Shown here piece by piece: positions 1 to 13,800 of a stretch of 64,000 nucleotides of DNA; position 1 is the first letter of the stretch; each line of letters starts with the position of its first letter. Location of the stretch: the NCBI RefSeq assembly GCF_008831285.2, contig NC_045143.1, positions 3,729,503 to 3,793,502 of the forward strand. Reading direction: 5' to 3'. Origin of the DNA: Nymphaea colorata. Lineage: Eukaryota > Streptophyta > Magnoliopsida > Nymphaeales > Nymphaeaceae. The translations under genes were made by a program, and so were the position numbers. The notes below the pieces were generated by a model that was given only the letters and a program-made list of their open reading frames with translations, did no database searches and was not told the origin of the DNA.

Positions 1-1377
1 ACTTTAGAGCAATCATCAAAATAGTGATTGAGCGGAAAAAACTGTAAAACTACAGAAGCCCAGAAGCCATTGCATGAATTAACGTGCAGAGAGAGAGAGA
101 GAGAGTGGAGATGGGGGAAGAAGGAGGAACGGTCTAATTAGTCTTTATAATGACATCTTTAATGTTTAGCTCAACATTCTTCAATACGTTATCTTTCAAG
201 GATCTTCCCTTCTTCATGGTAAGTAGACTTGCGTCCATTTGTGTGCATGCAACCCGCCACTGTATGCGTGCACCGGCGGTCGAGCGGGAGCGGGTGAAGG
301 CGAGGTGCATGTTTGCTGTGGGTGAAGACTGAAGACAGAAATAAAGAAAGAGAGAAAGACTCATGTCAAGAGCAACACGTGATCTCTTCCTTTTATTCCT
401 GTTCACAGATGTAGACACATGGATTTTGGCGTTGACATACAGATAAATCATTATAATATTATTCGTAAACTTTTTTTTCAGACACTAAAGCAAGAAAAAA
501 CTCGCATCTTTGAAAATATTTTCTGCAAACGATTGACTTCATGAACTTTTAACTACTGAAATACAATTACCAATCTGATGCTGTTTAGGCGATTGCTTTT
601 ATAACCGTTAAAACTTGGATTTCTCAATTACTATGCATCTGTAAGTTTTCCAAAAAAATTTAAAAACTCAATTGTTAGATTGCATGAGTAGTCGAGAGGT
701 TCAAAATTATTCTTTGGTCTTTATTCTCGAGAAGCTGAGCACGCTGAACAAAACTATCGTGTAAGACTTGTAAAATAAGTATATACACTAAAGAGAGAGA
801 GAGAGCTAGCGCGGGAGTTTTGCTTTTTAGTGTCCGTGATCGCCTGCCCTTGTCAGAAACAGAAAGAAGAAACGTTCGAGGACTAAAAAAGAAAGAAAAC
901 GAAGAAGAAGAAGAAGAAAACATGACGAGCACGCTTCGAGCACGGATTTTTTGAAAGTCACGAGTTCAAGATCTTTCAAAATACAAGGACAGCCATTCGA
1001 TCACCAAAATGCTTAATTTCTCGGTTTCTAAACTTTCCGAAATTATGAGACTCCAAATGCGCAACTGTTCCAAACCGGGATTACCTATCGGCTGCAGATT
1101 GTGATTCCGATCTTCTGCCAATGCCATTAATCACCACCGCGTTGTGTTGTTTCCCGTCATGAAAGCCTACCTCTGTTCCCTTTGGGCTTGCGCTGTTTGT
1201 CCTGCACTTAATGCTTTCCCTGTATACGTCCACTGTGGGCTTCCTTTCGAACAACGCCTTACGTGATTGGCATCTGTTCCTGCTTCACCACGGGCATCTT
1301 CCTTTTCTCCTTTTTGGTGATTGCTCATTCCTTAGATTGAAGCCTGTTTAGGCTTATGTTGGTTTACTGACGGTTTG
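1..1377. other. Upstream region of the PDR transporter gene
   Basis: No convincing gene is visible. The stretch has short GA runs (about 90-105 and 793-806) and a G-box core (CACGTG) near 376 inside an AT-rich context. The last 300 bases are less AT-rich and presumably carry the promoter and 5' UTR of the transporter that starts at 1378. The minus-strand open frame at 134-451 has low-complexity Leu/Ser composition and no family signature. Confidence 0.5.
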
Positions 1378-4300
1378 ATGGAGGGTGGTGGCTCTATATT
1401 CAACGTGGGAAGTTCCAGAGCAAGTGGTTCATCATCTATATGGCGAAACGACGGCCAGGACCTGTTCAGTAGGAACTCTTCAGTGCGTGAAGATGATGAG
1501 GAGGCCTTGAAATGGGCGACCCTCGAAAGGCTGCCCACGTATGACAGGATCAGAAAAGGTCTCCTCACAGTTGGAGGTGATGCGAGTCAAGAGGTTGACA
1601 TCTCGAAGTTGGGATTGCAAGAGAGGAAGAGCTTGTTGGAGAGATTGGTTAAAGTTGCAGAGGAAGATAATGAGAAGTTCCTTCTCAAACTCAGGGAGCG
1701 CATAGACAGGTACCATGCTTAAAAAATTTGTTTCTGAATCGCTATTTTCATTGGAATCCTAAACTTGAAGAGCACCATGCAGATTGGTTAAATTCATTAT
1801 TGGCCGCTGAATGTTTGATTGTCTTGGTTGTCTTATTTACGTCTTTTTGTGTCCGGGGGTTGTAGAGTCGGACTTGAAATTCCAACCATCGAAGTTCGGT
1901 TTCAGAATTTGAGTGTGTCTGCAGAAGTTCACGTTGGCAGCAGAGCAATACCTACTTTGGTGAATTTCTCTACCAACATGCTTCAGGTGAAAATTTTAAC
2001 AGCTTTTTATTCTTGAACTTTTCTTTTAGAGACTCGTATGGTGTTTATGAGTCTCATGTATGAGCAGGAATTCCTGGTTTCTCTCCATCTTCTTCCGAAA
2101 AGAAAGAAAAAATTGCCAATTCTTCATGATATAAGTGGAATCGTCAAGCCTAGAAGGTAGACCCGTCTTGAAGCTTGTCCTTTTAGTCTTGTTCTTCTGC
2201 TACTGGAAGTTCAAATTCAATTTAAGAAATTTCTGTAGGATGACTCTCGTTCTAGGCCCACCTGGTTCTGGGAAGACCACCTTGTTGTTGGCGTTGGCAG
2301 GGAAGCTTGATTCTGACCTGAAGGTACTGATTTTTTTTTATCATATACAAACAAATCGAAAGTCTACCTTTCATTTCTTTTAAAATTTTTATTGCTCTTG
2401 CTCTGAGATCCTGAGGTTTGATGGTTGTCTGTATCTTCTAATCAGGTTTCTGGGAAAGTAGCTTACAATGGCCACGAAATGCAAGAATTTGTTCCTCAGA
2501 GGACATCTGCATATATCAGCCAGTATGATCTCCATATTCCAGAATTGACTGTAAGGGAAACTCTGGCTTTCTCTGCTCGATGCCAAGGAGTGGGAACACG
2601 CTTTGGTAAGGAAAACACGGTTAGGTTTGATCTTTAGAAACGAACATCATGTTTAATCTTTAGGACATTGATGCAGAGCTACTGAAAGAGTTGTCAAGAA
2701 GAGAGAAAGAAGCCAATATTAAACCGGACCCTGATATTGATATCTTCATGAAGGTGACGTTAACCTTTTATTTCCCATGATCTGTTTTACATGGTCTTCT
2801 CAATCCAACAAGTCACCTTTGAACATCATCGTCTGGTGATTCCCTCTTAGCTAATTCACAACAGTAGTTTTCCCCCCTAGCTAATCACCTTAGAAATAAG
2901 TATGAAATAGTGCTCTGATTTTTTATATTTTTCGGCTTCATGATTGCAGGCTGCTTCGCTGCAAGGTCAGAAGGAAAATGTTGTTGTGGACTACATGCTT
3001 CGGGTATGTGTTGCTCCATATGCAGGCATTTTCTCACCAACTTCAGTACCAATCTCAATATATGGGTACTTAATAATTATGTTTATGCTGTTACCAGATT
3101 TTAGGTCTTGATATTTGTGCAGACACCTTGGTAGGAAATGAAATATTTCGAGGCATTTCAGGAGGACAGAAGAAACGTGTAACTACAGGTTGGAAGAGTG
3201 GTGCCTACCATAAAAAAATTAGTTCATCTTGTCTCCTTCATTAACAACTCTGAAAGTGAAATTTGATCACGAGTACTTGCAGGGGAGATGTTGGTGGGAC
3301 CAGCCCGGGCTCTCTTCATGGATGAGATATCAAATGGTTTGGACAGCTCCACCACTTATAGGATAGTGAATTCCCTGAGACAAACTGTACACACCCTTTC
3401 AGGGACTGTGGTGGTGTCCTTGCTACAGCCAGCACCAGAAACATATGATCTTTTTGATGACATTATTCTGCTTTCAGATGGCTGGATTGTATATCAGGGT
3501 CCTCGTCAATCAGTGTTAGAATTTTTTGAAACCATGGGCTTCAAATGTCCTGAGAGAAAGGGTGCTGCAGATTTTTTACAAGAGGTAAGATCGATATGCA
3601 TCATCCTTCTTTCATCCCCAGGAAGCCATTTGATAGCAATACGTTTTTTTAATGAAAAACTTCTTGCATATGCCAGGAAGAATATTTTGAGGAAAAAAAT
3701 TGGACACTCTGGGAACTGACTTTTTTCTTCCCACCTTTGTTGGCTTTTACAAAATAAAAGAGGTGACATCTTCCTGAAAAAGTTTGCTGCTATTTGATTT
3801 CAGGACGTCAGAACCTGTGAAATTTCACCATTTAGAATACCTGAAAACTTTTGGGGTATTCGAGGTTTCGAACACCCCGAAATCGTGCACTAAGATCAGT
3901 AAAAACATCTTTGTTATTTTCTAACCTTCTCATTCAGATATCAGCTTTTGAAATCAATTAAGTCAGGTTGATGAATCCCATAGATAAAGTCAAAACACAT
4001 TCCTTGGTTGTTATTCGAATCCATAACTTTCTTTCACATCCATGAACACTCTTTGTGAGTACCGAATTTGAACTTAAATGATCCTATCCAAGTTGGCATG
4101 ATCAATATCTCCATTAAATTGGCAGGTGACATCAAGAAAAGATCAGGAGCAGTACTGGGCACGTGAAGATGAACCATACAGTAGATTCATCACCGCAAAG
4201 GAATTTGCAGAGGCATTCAAATCATTCCACGTTGGTCAAAGATTGGAAGATGAACTAAGGAGTTCCTTTGACAAGAATAAGAGCCATCCTGCTGCACTAA

Positions 4301-7300
4301 CCACTTCCAAGTATGGCACAGGAAAAATGGAACTCCTGAAGGCATGTTTTTCCAGAGAAGTGTTGTTAATGAAGAGGAATTCATTTGTCTATGTTTTCAA
4401 AACATTTCAGCTCATACTGCTTGGGCTTATCACCATGACACTCTTCCTCCGTACAGAGATGCACAAGGATACTGTTAGTGATGGAGGAATTTATCTTGGT
4501 GCTCTATATTTTGGCCTTACCACAATCATGTTCAATGGGTTTGCTGAGCTTTCCATGACAATTGCAAAGCTGCCTGTTTTTTACAAGCAGAGAGACTTGC
4601 TGTTCTATCCATCATGGGCATATTCACTACCTACATGGATTACTAAGATCCCCGTCTCATTTGTTGAAGCTGCTGTCTGGGTATTCATGACTTATTATGT
4701 TGTGGGTTATGACCCATCTGCTGCAAGGTAAGGCTTCTGAACATGTTCTTTAAGCCTTAACAAATTTTCTTTGTTTTTGATGGCCTGACACGATTAACCT
4801 TTCATCCCCTAATTCCAGAATGTTCAAGCAGATCTTGCTGTTAATTGCAGTTAACCAAATGGCCTCTGGCCTTTTCCGTTTGATTGCTTCATTGGGTCGA
4901 GACATGATTGTTGCAAATACATTTGGATCATTTGCACTGCTTGCTATTTTGGTTCTTGGTGGTTTCATCTTGTCACGCGGTAGGATCTCAATTGGAACTC
5001 CGTTTATTCATTTGTAATTCATCACATCTAAGTTTCATAAGGTAATTCATATAGTTTCTCTTTCATCGTTATGCCTGGTTAGATGATGTGAAGAAATGGT
5101 GGATCTGGGGGTATTGGGCTTCACCCTTAATGTATGGACAGAATGCTATTGCAGTCAATGAATTCCTTGGAGAAAGTTGGCAAAAGGTAAACCATTACAC
5201 TCTTACCAGGAGACATCTTTTGACACATGGATAACACCTTTAACTTAGTAAGTTCTTCCAGGTTTTTCCACATTCAAAAGTCCCGCTGGGTGTGGTGGTT
5301 ATGAAGGTTCGTGGACTTTCACCTCATGCCTATTGGTACTGGATCGGATTGGGTGCTTTGTTGGGATACACTTTATTGTTCAATGGCCTTTTTACTGTTT
5401 CTCTTGCCTATCTCAAACGTGGGTATTCCATTTATCCCCCATTTTGGTGATGTTTAAAAGCCCAAAAGTTTTCTAGTGCATTGAGTAATGGTTTGTGTGA
5501 GCTGCAGCTTTTGGAAAGACAATGGCAATTGTATCCAAAGAGGCTATAAAAGAGAAGAGTTGCCAAATTACTGGAGAAGCCATGGCAATGAGAGCGCCTT
5601 CTATAGGAACAATCTCTGATAGAAGTACTATCTTAGCAGATAACTTCTTATTGTGTCTAACTGTTTCATTCTGTCAACTCACGATGTTGATTTAATTGGC
5701 ATAGGATTCAATAAGGATGGGATTGCAAACATTCCTCTGCCTTCAAGGCCTACCTATTCAGATGCCACTTTTGAATTTAATCAAGCCATGAAGAAAGGGA
5801 TGGTTCTCCCATTCACACCATTATCCATAACATTTGATGATATCAGATATTCAGTTGACATGCCGCCGGTAACCCAACCTGTTTTCCTTTTTCCTGTTGC
5901 ACCTCAATAGTACGAATTAAGTTTCTGATAAATTGGAACTTGTAGGAAATGAAAGCTCGTGGATTTACAGAGAATAAGTTGGAGCTTCTGAAGGGTGTAA
6001 GTGGAGCTTTTAGACCAGGGGTGCTTACAGCCTTAATGGGTGTTACTGGTGCTGGTAAAACAACATTGATGGATGTGTTAGCTGGAAGAAAAACTGGTGG
6101 CTATATTACTGGATGCATTAAAATATCAGGTTATCCAAAGAAGCAGGAAACATTTGCTCGAATATCAGGTTACTGTGAGCAAAATGACATACATTCTCCA
6201 CATGTAACAGTATATGAATCACTCCTTTACTCTGCCTGGCTTCGATTACCACCTGAAGTTGTATCATCTACCAGGAAGGTGATCATTTGTATCAAAATCC
6301 TTTTTCTTGTTCCATTTCTAAATATTTACATGTTAACATAATGTAAAATTCCTCTACTTCAGTTATTTGTTGAGGAAATAATGGAACTTGTAGAGCTGAC
6401 TTCATTAAGGGAAGCTCTGGTTGGCTTACCTGGAGTTAGCGGGCTATCACTGGAACAACGTAAGAGGCTGACAATTGCAGTGGAGCTTGTTTCTAATCCC
6501 TCTATAATTTTCATGGATGAGCCAACTTCAGGGCTAGATGCAAGGTCAGCTGCAATTGTGATGAGAGCAGTACGGAATACAGTTGATACTGGAAGAACTG
6601 TTGTGTGTACAATTCATCAACCCAGTATTGACATATTTGAATCTTTCACCGAGGTATGCAATTCTTCGCTGGTTTCAAATTTCAATTATTAGATTTGTCT
6701 GCCATAATTAGGTATCGGAACCTATGTCAGAAATGCATGAATCAATTTTTGACTGTGTGATTGCTCCTTCAGCTTTTTCTGTTGAAGGAAGGTGGAGAGG
6801 AAATATATGTTGGACCTTTAGGACAGCAATGTTGCCGTCTGATCAAGTATTTTGAGGTAAAACTTAGTGAATTGCATAATATGCCATCTTGAAAAAAAAA
6901 AATTTATTGAGCTTTTATTTCACAGGCAATTAACGGAGTTACCAAAATCAGAGAAAGGTATAACCCAGCTACCTGGATGCTGGAGGTGACCTCCAAGGCA
7001 CAAGAGGAAATTCTTGGTGTCGACTTTGCAAAGATATACAAAAACTCTGACTTGTTTCAGTGAGTAAAATGCTAGCATACAAATTTTCTTGCATACGTAG
7101 TAAATGAGAAAGGCGTGCCTATTCCATGTTTGGTCTAAGGTTTACTAGAAGCTGAGTCCATCTGTGACCACGAGCCTGTTGATCTGAAAATATAACTTAT
7201 CCATGCATCCTCATGGTATCAGTTGTCTATACTGAGTACATCTTAGGTACAACGAAGTCCATGATGATCTCCTGGTCTAATCTAGGGTCAGTTCTGGAAG

Positions 7301-8748
7301 GCCCGTCAGGTTTTCAGTCACTGGCCTTCTTGATAGTAACGATTGGTGGTTTTTTAGATTACTCAAGCTATAAAAGAAAATAGAAAACCGTAGCTCTCTT
7401 TTCCACTGTACCCATCAAAAGGTAGGGCCTCTTTGGCAATTCAGTGACTTCTTTGTACATAAACATTGTTGCAGGAGGAATAAAGTGCTGATAGAGGAAC
7501 TTAACTCGCCACTTCCTGGGTCTGAAGATCTTCATTTTCCTACAAAGTACTCGCAATCATTTCGAGCACAGTTGTTTGCATGCCTTTGGAAACAGCATCA
7601 ATCATACTGGCGTAATCCTTCATATACTGCAGTTCGGTTCTTCTTCACAGTATTGACAGGCCTAGTGTTTGGTGCAGTATTCTGGGATCTCGGACCAAAG
7701 CGGTATGAATGTGTGGATCAACATATCTCTGTAGATGTTCTCACAAATTTTTTAACTTAGCAGCCATCTGTTTATACTGTCTGCAGGAGTAAGCAACAAG
7801 ATCTATTCAACGCTATGGGATCTATATATGCTGCTGTTCTATTTATTGGTATTAGTAATGGAACAGCTGTTCTGCCGGTGATATCTATTGAAAGAACTGT
7901 TTTCTATAGAGAAAAAGCTGCTGGAATGTATTCAGCACTGCCATATGCCTTAGCTCAGGTAACTTTTCCCTTTTTTACAACTTTTGCATGACAAACACTA
8001 GCTTGGAGTATCAGTTCTATTATTTCATCCTGTTTCTCTAATGGTGCCATCAAATTTTCTCATACTAGGTAGCTCAGTTTTCTTACTTTGCACATATAAC
8101 TTTATCCATATCATTTCTTTCTTTCTAACAGTCGTGCACTTACTGGCAGGTCTTGATTGAGATACCATATGTGCTGGTTCAGGCGTTGATCTATTGCTTC
8201 ATAGTTTATGCTATGATAGGCTATGAATTAACTGCTATCAAATTTTTTTGGTTCTTATTCTTCATGTACATTGCCTTTCTTTACTTCACCTACTATGGAA
8301 TGATGGCAGTTGCGTTGACTCCTAACTACCATGTAGCCTACATAGTTTCTGCTGCATTCTATGCAATTTGGAATCTTTTCTCAGGCTTCATTATTCCCCA
8401 ACCGGTAATACTCCTTGCTTTAATGCTCTTCTAGAAGTATGTTGGTTTTCCAGTTTCTCTGATTTTGGTGTTTTACAGCGTATTCCAATATGGTGGAGGT
8501 GGTACTATCGGGCATGCCCTGTTGCTTGGACCATATATGGTCTAGTTACTTCACAGTTTGGAGATGTGGATTCTTATCTTCAGGACATCACGATACAACC
8601 TGTGACTGTGTCAGAATTCACAAGGACCTACTTTGGATTTAGGCATGAACTCTTGGGTGTAGTTTCAGCTGTTGTTGTTGGGTTTTCTGTTCTTTTTGCT
8701 TTCATCTATGCTTTTGGAATTATGAAGTTAAATTTTGAGAAAAGATAA
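1378..8748 (+). CDS. PDR: PDR-type ABC transporter (full-size ABCG, reverse domain order)
   Basis: Full-size ABCG/pleiotropic drug resistance transporter, expected in the plasma membrane exporting hormones, terpenoids or other secondary metabolites. Exons read: 1378-1709, 1866-1986, 2068-2156, 2239-2323, 2446-2605, 2677-2753, 2950-3003, 3098-3188, 3283-3584, 4126-4727, 4819-4979, 5083-5186, 5262-5418, 5508-5624, 5705-5868, 5946-6278, 6363-6653, 6773-6856, 6926-7059, 7475-7702, 7787-7958, 8150-8404, 8479-8748. They total 1,460 codons in frame, the usual family length. NBD1 has Walker [10 protein letters not shown] (187-195), signature [12 protein letters not shown] (327-338) and Walker B ALFMDE (346-351). 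TMD1 follows (exons 10-13). NBD2 has GVTGAGKTT (904-912) and [12 protein letters not shown] (from 1031), then TMD2. The amino terminus ([17 protein letters not shown]) resembles the PDR1/ABCG40 group. The exon 14/15 junction is the least certain. The substrate cannot be read from sequence. Confidence 0.96.
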
Positions 8749-10824
8749 AGCAACATGTAGTTTAGATGTGAAAGTCAGTTCTCATTTATCATGTATAGAT
8801 TGATCTTATTCAACTGAAGGACAGCAAATTATGTAGCAAATCATGCTTTATATTAGTGCCCCGTACAAGCATTTACTGGTAATTATTTGATTCAGAATTC
8901 ATTCTACCTTCATGGGAGGAGGTATTTCTAATATTCTTTCTCCAATTTATCTTGGCTACCAGATCTGTAGTTGTTTCAAACTGAGTCTGACTGGTTTACA
9001 TTCCTAGAAGCAACATGATCACTTATGAGCTATCACATGGACTACCAAGTATATCAGTTGATGGGAAGTATTACAGCAATCCCCACGATCTGAGTTCGAG
9101 CTGTTGGAATAGGTTTGGCGTTCCGCAGCGGATAACAAAAGCCCGGCGATCTTGTCTACCTAATGAATGGAGGAGCCCATTTTGAAAACGACCACTCTGC
9201 ACCCACCCCCGAGTTTGGGAATCCATCATTGATTCCATAAAGGAGCCAAATGGAACCAAAGTCTTGTGTTCAGCTTTGAATTAGGGGCGTTAACAGTGAT
9301 GAATCGACATCCACTATAACCCCTAGCCTAAATGTGTGGCTTCGATTACTGCTATCCGCTCGATATGGATAGATCTTTTACGAAGGAGATACATTAATTG
9401 CACTTAACAATAATATCAACCACATCAACGATAACAACAACAATATTATTATTAAACTAGGGGTGAACAGCTTAACCTCAGCTTGGGTTCTGGTCGAGCA
9501 GAAGTCTGCTAACTCTAATAAACCTTAAGCTCCTCTCTGCTAAGCTCCAGCCTAGCTGGGCTAAGGTCAGAACAACATTTTGTTAAACGTACATGAATGG
9601 ATGAAGCTAGACTGCCAATTTCTTTTTGTGTTTAGAATAAACTGGTTTTATGCAAAAAATATTAGTAGGCTTCCTTCTAACACTTTTTTCTGGCTCTGCT
9701 ATTCCTTGCATGAGCCAAGCCTCCGTGCCTTGAGGTTGACTCATACAATAAAAATTAGATATCTATTTCTAAAAAGCAGCCACCACAGTTTAGAATTCAA
9801 TATAACAATGGTTCAACAATAAATATAACAACTGTTTACGGTGCTTTCAACAACAAGTTTTTAGTTTTTAACCATTCAACACTTATTCAGCATCCAGCAC
9901 ATTTGGATCCTCCTAATTTAAAGGTCATTCATTTTTAACTCTTGGACAGGTGGGTGGAGCCCTTCTTGGCTTTCTAAAAAAAAATTTGTGAAGTAATTCT
10001 ACGAAAATGCATGTGCATACTAAAAGTGATTAAATGCAAAATATAAGTGCGTTCCATCTTAAAACGTAAAGAGCATTAGGCTAGTACTGAAAATATAAAT
10101 ATCAACTGAATGCGACTATTGAAAAATAAGAGTGACTTCGGTGTTCTTTCGATTAGTGTTGTAAAAATTGGATTTTGTCTCACACTGAAGTTCTAAACGG
10201 TGCTCTACGTCATTCAACGTCGGCCGACAGAAGCAGATGCGATAGCGAATCAGCTGATTTTTCAGATGATGCATATGATGAATCGCCCGCTTGTCATGCA
10301 GCCCCCAAATACTAAATACTAATCAAGGGGGTGCAGCTGCAGCACACTGGGTGGTAAGGATCTGATGTTCAAATTTTATGGTGGTAAGACTTCAAAAGGA
10401 TCTTATGTTTAAATTTCGTAGTCGTTGTTGTGACCCAGTATGCTCCTCCTCTTTCCTTGGACCATACCATGTTCCCAAAGATGTTCAATTTTCATGGTCG
10501 CATGACCTCAAAAGGATCTGATGTTCAAATTCCTACTCTCTTATGACCCAGTATGCTCCTCCTTTTTTCTGGACCGTACTAGGTTCTAAGCTCTACATGA
10601 ATGATGAATACAAATGGAGGCACGAATACCTACTTTAAAAAACGAAGAAAAAAATTAAGGTTCCGATATTTTAGTGTTTATTTTTGAGAATAACGTTAAA
10701 ACTATACCTAAGGGTCGAGAATTTACGAGTGAGTGTCTCTTCCTGCTTACTCTCTCTTCATTTCCTTCTCCTGCGTCTCTGGTTGGTCTGCGAAGTGGCG
10801 GAGCCGCGGAGGTGGTCGCTGGGG
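8749..10824. other. Intergenic: 3' flank of the PDR gene and upstream of the RRM gene
   Basis: About 2 kb with no gene. From about 9100 to 9400 there is a stretch of more balanced composition (GGCGTTCCGCAGCGGATAAC) that looks like decayed repeat, possibly LTR-derived, but no ends could be defined. 9410-9470 is rich in AAC/ATT triplets. 10365-10590 is an imperfect tandem pair listed separately. The last 100 bases before 10825 are GC-richer and are probably the 5' UTR of the RNA-binding protein gene. Confidence 0.5.
10365..10590 (+). repeat. Imperfect tandem repeat, two units of about 110-116 bp
   Basis: Unit 1 (10365-10480) and unit 2 (10481-10590) share ATGTTCAA.TTT, CTTCAAAAGGATC / CCTCAAAAGGATC, GACCCAGTATGCTCCTCC and a closing GGACC..AC..GTTC. 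The GGATCTGATGTTCAAATTC core, preceded by a CAC.CTGGGTGGTAAG-like string, faintly recalls the boxes of a tRNA-derived SINE, but this is weak. The copies are well diverged, so the duplication is old. Confidence 0.6.
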
Positions 10825-13800
10825 ATGACGATAGACGACGACAACTCGATCTACGTGGGAGGACTCCCTTACGACGCCACAGAGGAAAGCGTAAGGAGGG
10901 CTTTCGACTTGTACGGAGCCGTCGTCGCCGTCAAGGTAACCTACTCTGTGTGTGTGTGTGTGTGTGATTTGGAGGGACCGCCAATATTGGGATTATTGGG
11001 TATAAGTCGCTTTTATTTCTGGCATCGCGGCTTCTCTGTTTTGATTCTTCCTTCGGTTTTTTTTTTCTTCATCGTTTGGGGTCCTTTTGGGTATGTCTCA
11101 TTACTTTGGCTTTTGTTTGTTCCCGCATTTTTCTCTTGGTGGCTGTTTCTCCCGCCTTTTTTTGCATCTCTTTTCCTTCTGTTAGGTCCGTCATCTTGTG
11201 CACTAGATGAATGATAATTGCCCTTCAGCAGATGCATTGCTAGCAAGATCGGTATCTTCTTCGTACATATTTCCTTTTCAGTACTTTTCTTCCTGAAAAC
11301 GCTTCCTCACGAACCTCCGTGTTTGTAGCTTGCCTTTTCACTGAATAGTCGTGGATCTAAATTTTCTGGTTTACCGGTAGATGATGATTAGCAAATAGTT
11401 CATAAATTGTTTCTCTTTGAATAAGTAAATAGTTCCTTCCATCTTGTTGGCTACTGCTTTCTTTTTTCTCTGTCTTCTCTTTGTTAGTTAGATTATCATT
11501 TCAGACGAACATAATTGGATTTTGGGTGGTATTGGTAAGCATAAATTCAAATGAAAGAAAAGCAAAGAAAGGAGTGATGAAGGAAAGAACGGATATATCT
11601 TATGTCGTCTGCCATGCATGTATGCTTATGAGGAAGAAACTCATACTTTGACTTTCTTTTTTATTTTGTTTTTTTTCACCTGTCGCATATGAATGCAAGT
11701 TTATGTTCCAGATGGTTTAAGTAATCTTATACGACAGAGTTTAAGTAGATGTTAACTAATAATATCAGATTCTAATTCCTCCTATATGTGATTAGTAGCT
11801 ATACTGATGAAAGCATCCAAATCTTGTATGGTTGACATTAGATTACATTAATCTGGAAAATGTTGGATTACATTCACTAACTCCTCCCTTGACTTGGACA
11901 ATTAATGTAGCCTAGGCACACATTTGACTGCATAGGTGTAAAACAGATTCCTTCTCTCATGAGAAAATTATTGCTTCTTGTGAACTCATGGTGAGCTCTT
12001 AAGGAGAAAATAGTTGTAAGGACGAAGTAGATATAATAATGGATCTAGATGGCTCGGTGATTTTTCTTCTCTTTTGGATGACTTTGAAAATATTCAAATA
12101 GCTATCCGGCATATGTTTATGAGTCGGATTCCAATTTTCAATACAGTGATAATCACAAAAAGAAAAAAGGAAAAATATGTTAAAATAATGACAGAGCAGT
12201 TTTTAACATTCCAGCGATATAAGTTACATAAGAAGTTGCTTTTTTGGGCTTTCACCCTTTATCCTGAAGTTAATCTGTATTTTGTTGTTTGCTTAGTTTG
12301 TTTGTGCCGTTGTTTTGCTTTCTATGACAAGCTATCACTTTCAAGTTTCAACAGAGCCTTTGTTATTAAAAGCACGATCTCAGTCTGTTTGTGATGTAAT
12401 TGCACCCATTTTTTGCATAATTTTTTATCAGACACACTAGCGGTGGGTTGGAAAATATATTGTGTTCTTGCTGTGCTTTTCACAAATCAGCTATTTCAGA
12501 TGCTGCTGAATGAAAAAGTTACATGAACAATACCACCATTTTGAGATAGCTATACCTTGATACAACATAGTGTCTACATTTAAGAAAATGTCCAGACCTT
12601 GTGAGCACTGGAGCTCAAGAATTTGAATCATTTAGGCACCTATTTTGCAGATAGTACTTCATACTGTTTTTGTGATATTTTTTGTGTTATACATGTATGC
12701 TTCTAAGTGATGGTATTCATGTAACAGCTTTACTTATATAGTTATATTATTGTCTTCCACTAGAAGTCTTAAAACTATTTTCCCTTGACCTTATTAATAT
12801 CTTATCCTCTGAACTTTTACTTTTTCTTTTGTTATTCTTAATGTATATGTTGCTAATTTGGTTTCCCTGTATATGTATTGCATATAGATATTTCCATGGA
12901 TGAACTTAGTTGTTAAGGTGTCTCCTAGACGATGCCTAGTCGTGGACTAGTTGTCAGTCCACATCCCACGCTTAAGTCCATCACTTAGGCATGAGGTGTG
13001 GGCTTGGCACCTAGATTGGACTAAGCGTGCTGGCACCTAGTCCATTTGGAAGTTTGGGTGATTTTAGCCTTTGATACTTGATTTGTTTTGCTTTCCAAGA
13101 CCTGTTATCCCTTGAGTTTAGCTTAATTTTATTGCAAGGAGTCTGATTTGACCCAGTGGTTGCAAACTTTATGTTGAACACAGAGAATTTTTGCTATTAG
13201 TATCTCAGAAAATTACAATTTGTGCAGAAATTAGATTGCTTGCAAGGTCTATCTTCTAACTGAATTGATTGAGTTAGGATTTTAGGTGTGATTTGAGTTC
13301 TGCTAATGTATGCATTAGACAGCTTAAGTCAGAGTCGTGTAGGCGTCTTTTACAGTCTTTCAAATTTGTTCATATTTAGTTGACATCTACCATAGGTCCA
13401 GTTTAGAGAGCACAAATTTCAAAGTAGGTATTATTTTGGTTATTTTCTGTTTCATGTATATTGTTTAGCAGTCAGTTTTAGTTCTACAATGAGAAGTCTA
13501 TCATCTGGTTTAAATTCAATGCATTAAACATTCATTTTTCTGTTTTATAAGTTGATTTTGACTAATCCTGACTTTCTTACATTCTAACTTAACCCATAAA
13601 ACATACAGCTAACATTTTAGAATTAAAAATAACTAAGCAAAATTGCAACAACTTTTGGATGCCTTTTTAGGCTAGGAGCCAGGCGCCTAGCCGCCTTGAC
13701 AACTAAGTGGATGAAAGAATCTAAGTTTGTTATATGCAGTAAAAAGTATATTTTTTGCTTGTCCTTTGGAAATAAGTGCCTCAAGCAACTGTTGTCCCTC

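Noticed and set aside
9461-9560. TAGGGGTGAACAG, and a similar TAGGGGTGCAAAC near 31444, as possible hAT element ends
   Set aside because: Only one end is seen in each case, with no inverted partner or target duplication nearby.
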